Assembly (NCBI GenBank): GCA_022561415.1
Contig: JADFRH010000164.1
Span: forward strand, 1-5,752
DNA length: 5,752 nucleotides
Source: Planctomycetota bacterium
Lineage (GTDB): Bacteria; Planctomycetota; Phycisphaerae; UBA1845
Direction: 5' to 3'
The number at the start of each line of letters is the position of its first letter. Within the stretch, counting starts at the first letter, position 1. The notes below the pieces were generated by a model. The model had not been told where the DNA came from. It saw nothing but the letters and a program-made list of their open reading frames with translations, and did not search any database. The position numbers and the translations under genes are program-made. Of this stretch, positions 5,306-5,752 are shown piece by piece.

Positions 5306-5752
5306 TTATGGCGCGTCGGGCTTGGCCAGCATTTTTTCGATCCGCTCGCGGACCTCGGGCACGATGCGGGCGATGAGGCCGGCGCCTGTGCCCAGGTCTT
5401 GCGCCAGGCGGTCGGGCTCTTGGCCCAGCACGAGGGAGCGCATGACCTCCACGAACGCGAGGTAGGGGAGCGAAAGGGAGCCTTCCTCGTAGCAGTGGCC
5501 CACCAGGGTTCTGCCGCCGCGCCCCGCGACGTGGTCTGCGAGTTGCTCGCACAGCGCCGTCTTGCCAATGCCCGGCTCACCGACCACCATGACCAGCGAG
5601 CCCTCGCCCGAGAGGGTGGAGTCGAAGGCTGAGTGGAGCTGTCGGACCTCGGCCTCTCTCCCGACGAAGGTGTGCCGGTAGATTGGGTTCTGTCCCTCGG
5701 GCTGGGCTGGAGCTTCGACGGAGGATTCGGTGGGTCCGGACGGCTCACCGAA
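5306..5752 (-). CDS. P-loop ATPase (AAA_16/STAND-like), 5' end outside window, apparently truncated at its C-terminus
   Basis: The frame is open at the right edge; 148 residues are visible and the ATG at 5590 is internal. A Pro/Glu/Ser-rich linker (about 1-22) leads into NPIYRHTFVGREAEVRQL (22-39), the usual entry to ATPase domains of AAA_16 type. The Walker A motif GEPGIGKT is at 58-65, and GHCYEEGSLSLPYLAFVEVM at 85-104. In relatives with this signature, found in multidomain kinase or cyclase-type regulators, the domain continues with Walker B and sensor regions. Here TAA (5308-5306) ends the frame about 83 residues after Walker A, right after VPEVRERIEKMLAKPDAP, and no Walker B is present. 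Nucleotide hydrolysis is therefore doubtful. Either a deletion or frameshift broke a longer ATPase-TPR protein, or a short form is retained. The TPR gene begins 23 nt later in another frame. A domain N-terminal to the linker, such as a protein kinase, is expected outside the window but not seen. Confidence 0.75.
   Translation of the reverse strand, partial: FGEPSGPTESSVEAPAQPEGQNPIYRHTFVGREAEVRQLHSAFDSTLSGEGSLVMVVGEPGIGKTALCEQLADHVAGRGGRTLVGHCYEEGSLSLPYLAFVEVMRSLVLGQEPDRLAQDLGTGAGLIARIVPEVRERIEKMLAKPDAP

Noticed and set aside
5283..5552. N-terminal extension of the TPR frame up to 5552
   Set aside because: This stretch is Arg/Pro-rich and lies over the well-conserved ATPase coding sequence in another frame; the ATG at 5282 gives a sensible protein start.
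5075..5632. Plus-strand frames of about 120-185 residues opposite the ATPase and TPR genes
   Set aside because: They have no conserved motif and follow the codon bias of the opposite strand, so they are shadows.

Overview
The window looks like a high-GC planctomycete chromosome fragment, probably Phycisphaerae-like or an uncultured relative. This rests on two protein styles common in that phylum. One is a small membrane protein with an N-terminal zinc ribbon (CxxC-YNLR ... CTECG). The other is a secreted beta-helix protein with GGG(I/V)-type repeats, an SPCxDAGDP/DMGAYEF region, calcium-binding DxDxDG loops and a single dockerin-like tail. No rRNA, tRNA or CRISPR array was seen.

Layout. Positions 1-717 (+) hold the C-terminal part of a gene open at the left edge, possibly nuclease-like (VECKN motif). 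Positions 858-1799 (+) hold the zinc-ribbon membrane protein. Its tail is followed by an inverted cluster of GTGAAGAGT-type short repeats (1801-1863). Everything to the right is on the minus strand. In genomic order there is: a broken, partial second copy of the 3' end of a TPR gene (1865-2217); a 133-bp MITE-like element with 23-bp terminal inverted repeats (2220-2352); the secreted beta-helix protein gene (4000 to 2348); its leader, with a candidate promoter and hairpin; an intact TPR-like gene (5282 to 4218); and a P-loop ATPase gene that enters from the right edge and stops early (5752 to 5306).

The ATPase fragment and the TPR gene are 23 nt apart in the same direction and probably form one transcription unit. 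Proteins with this ATPase signature usually continue well past the point where this one stops, and often carry TPRs behind the ATPase, so the pair may be a split or internally deleted multidomain regulator. The beta-helix gene has its own leader and is probably transcribed separately.

The most notable architecture is that the beta-helix gene and the MITE-like element are bracketed by two direct copies (about 93% identical by hand alignment) of the last ~355 bp of the TPR gene. The outer copy ends exactly at the MITE-like element on one side and at the short-repeat cluster on the other. The stop codon of the beta-helix gene lies inside the element's terminal repeat. This points to a mobile or recombinational history for the segment. 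I see no convincing new defence or enzymatic system.
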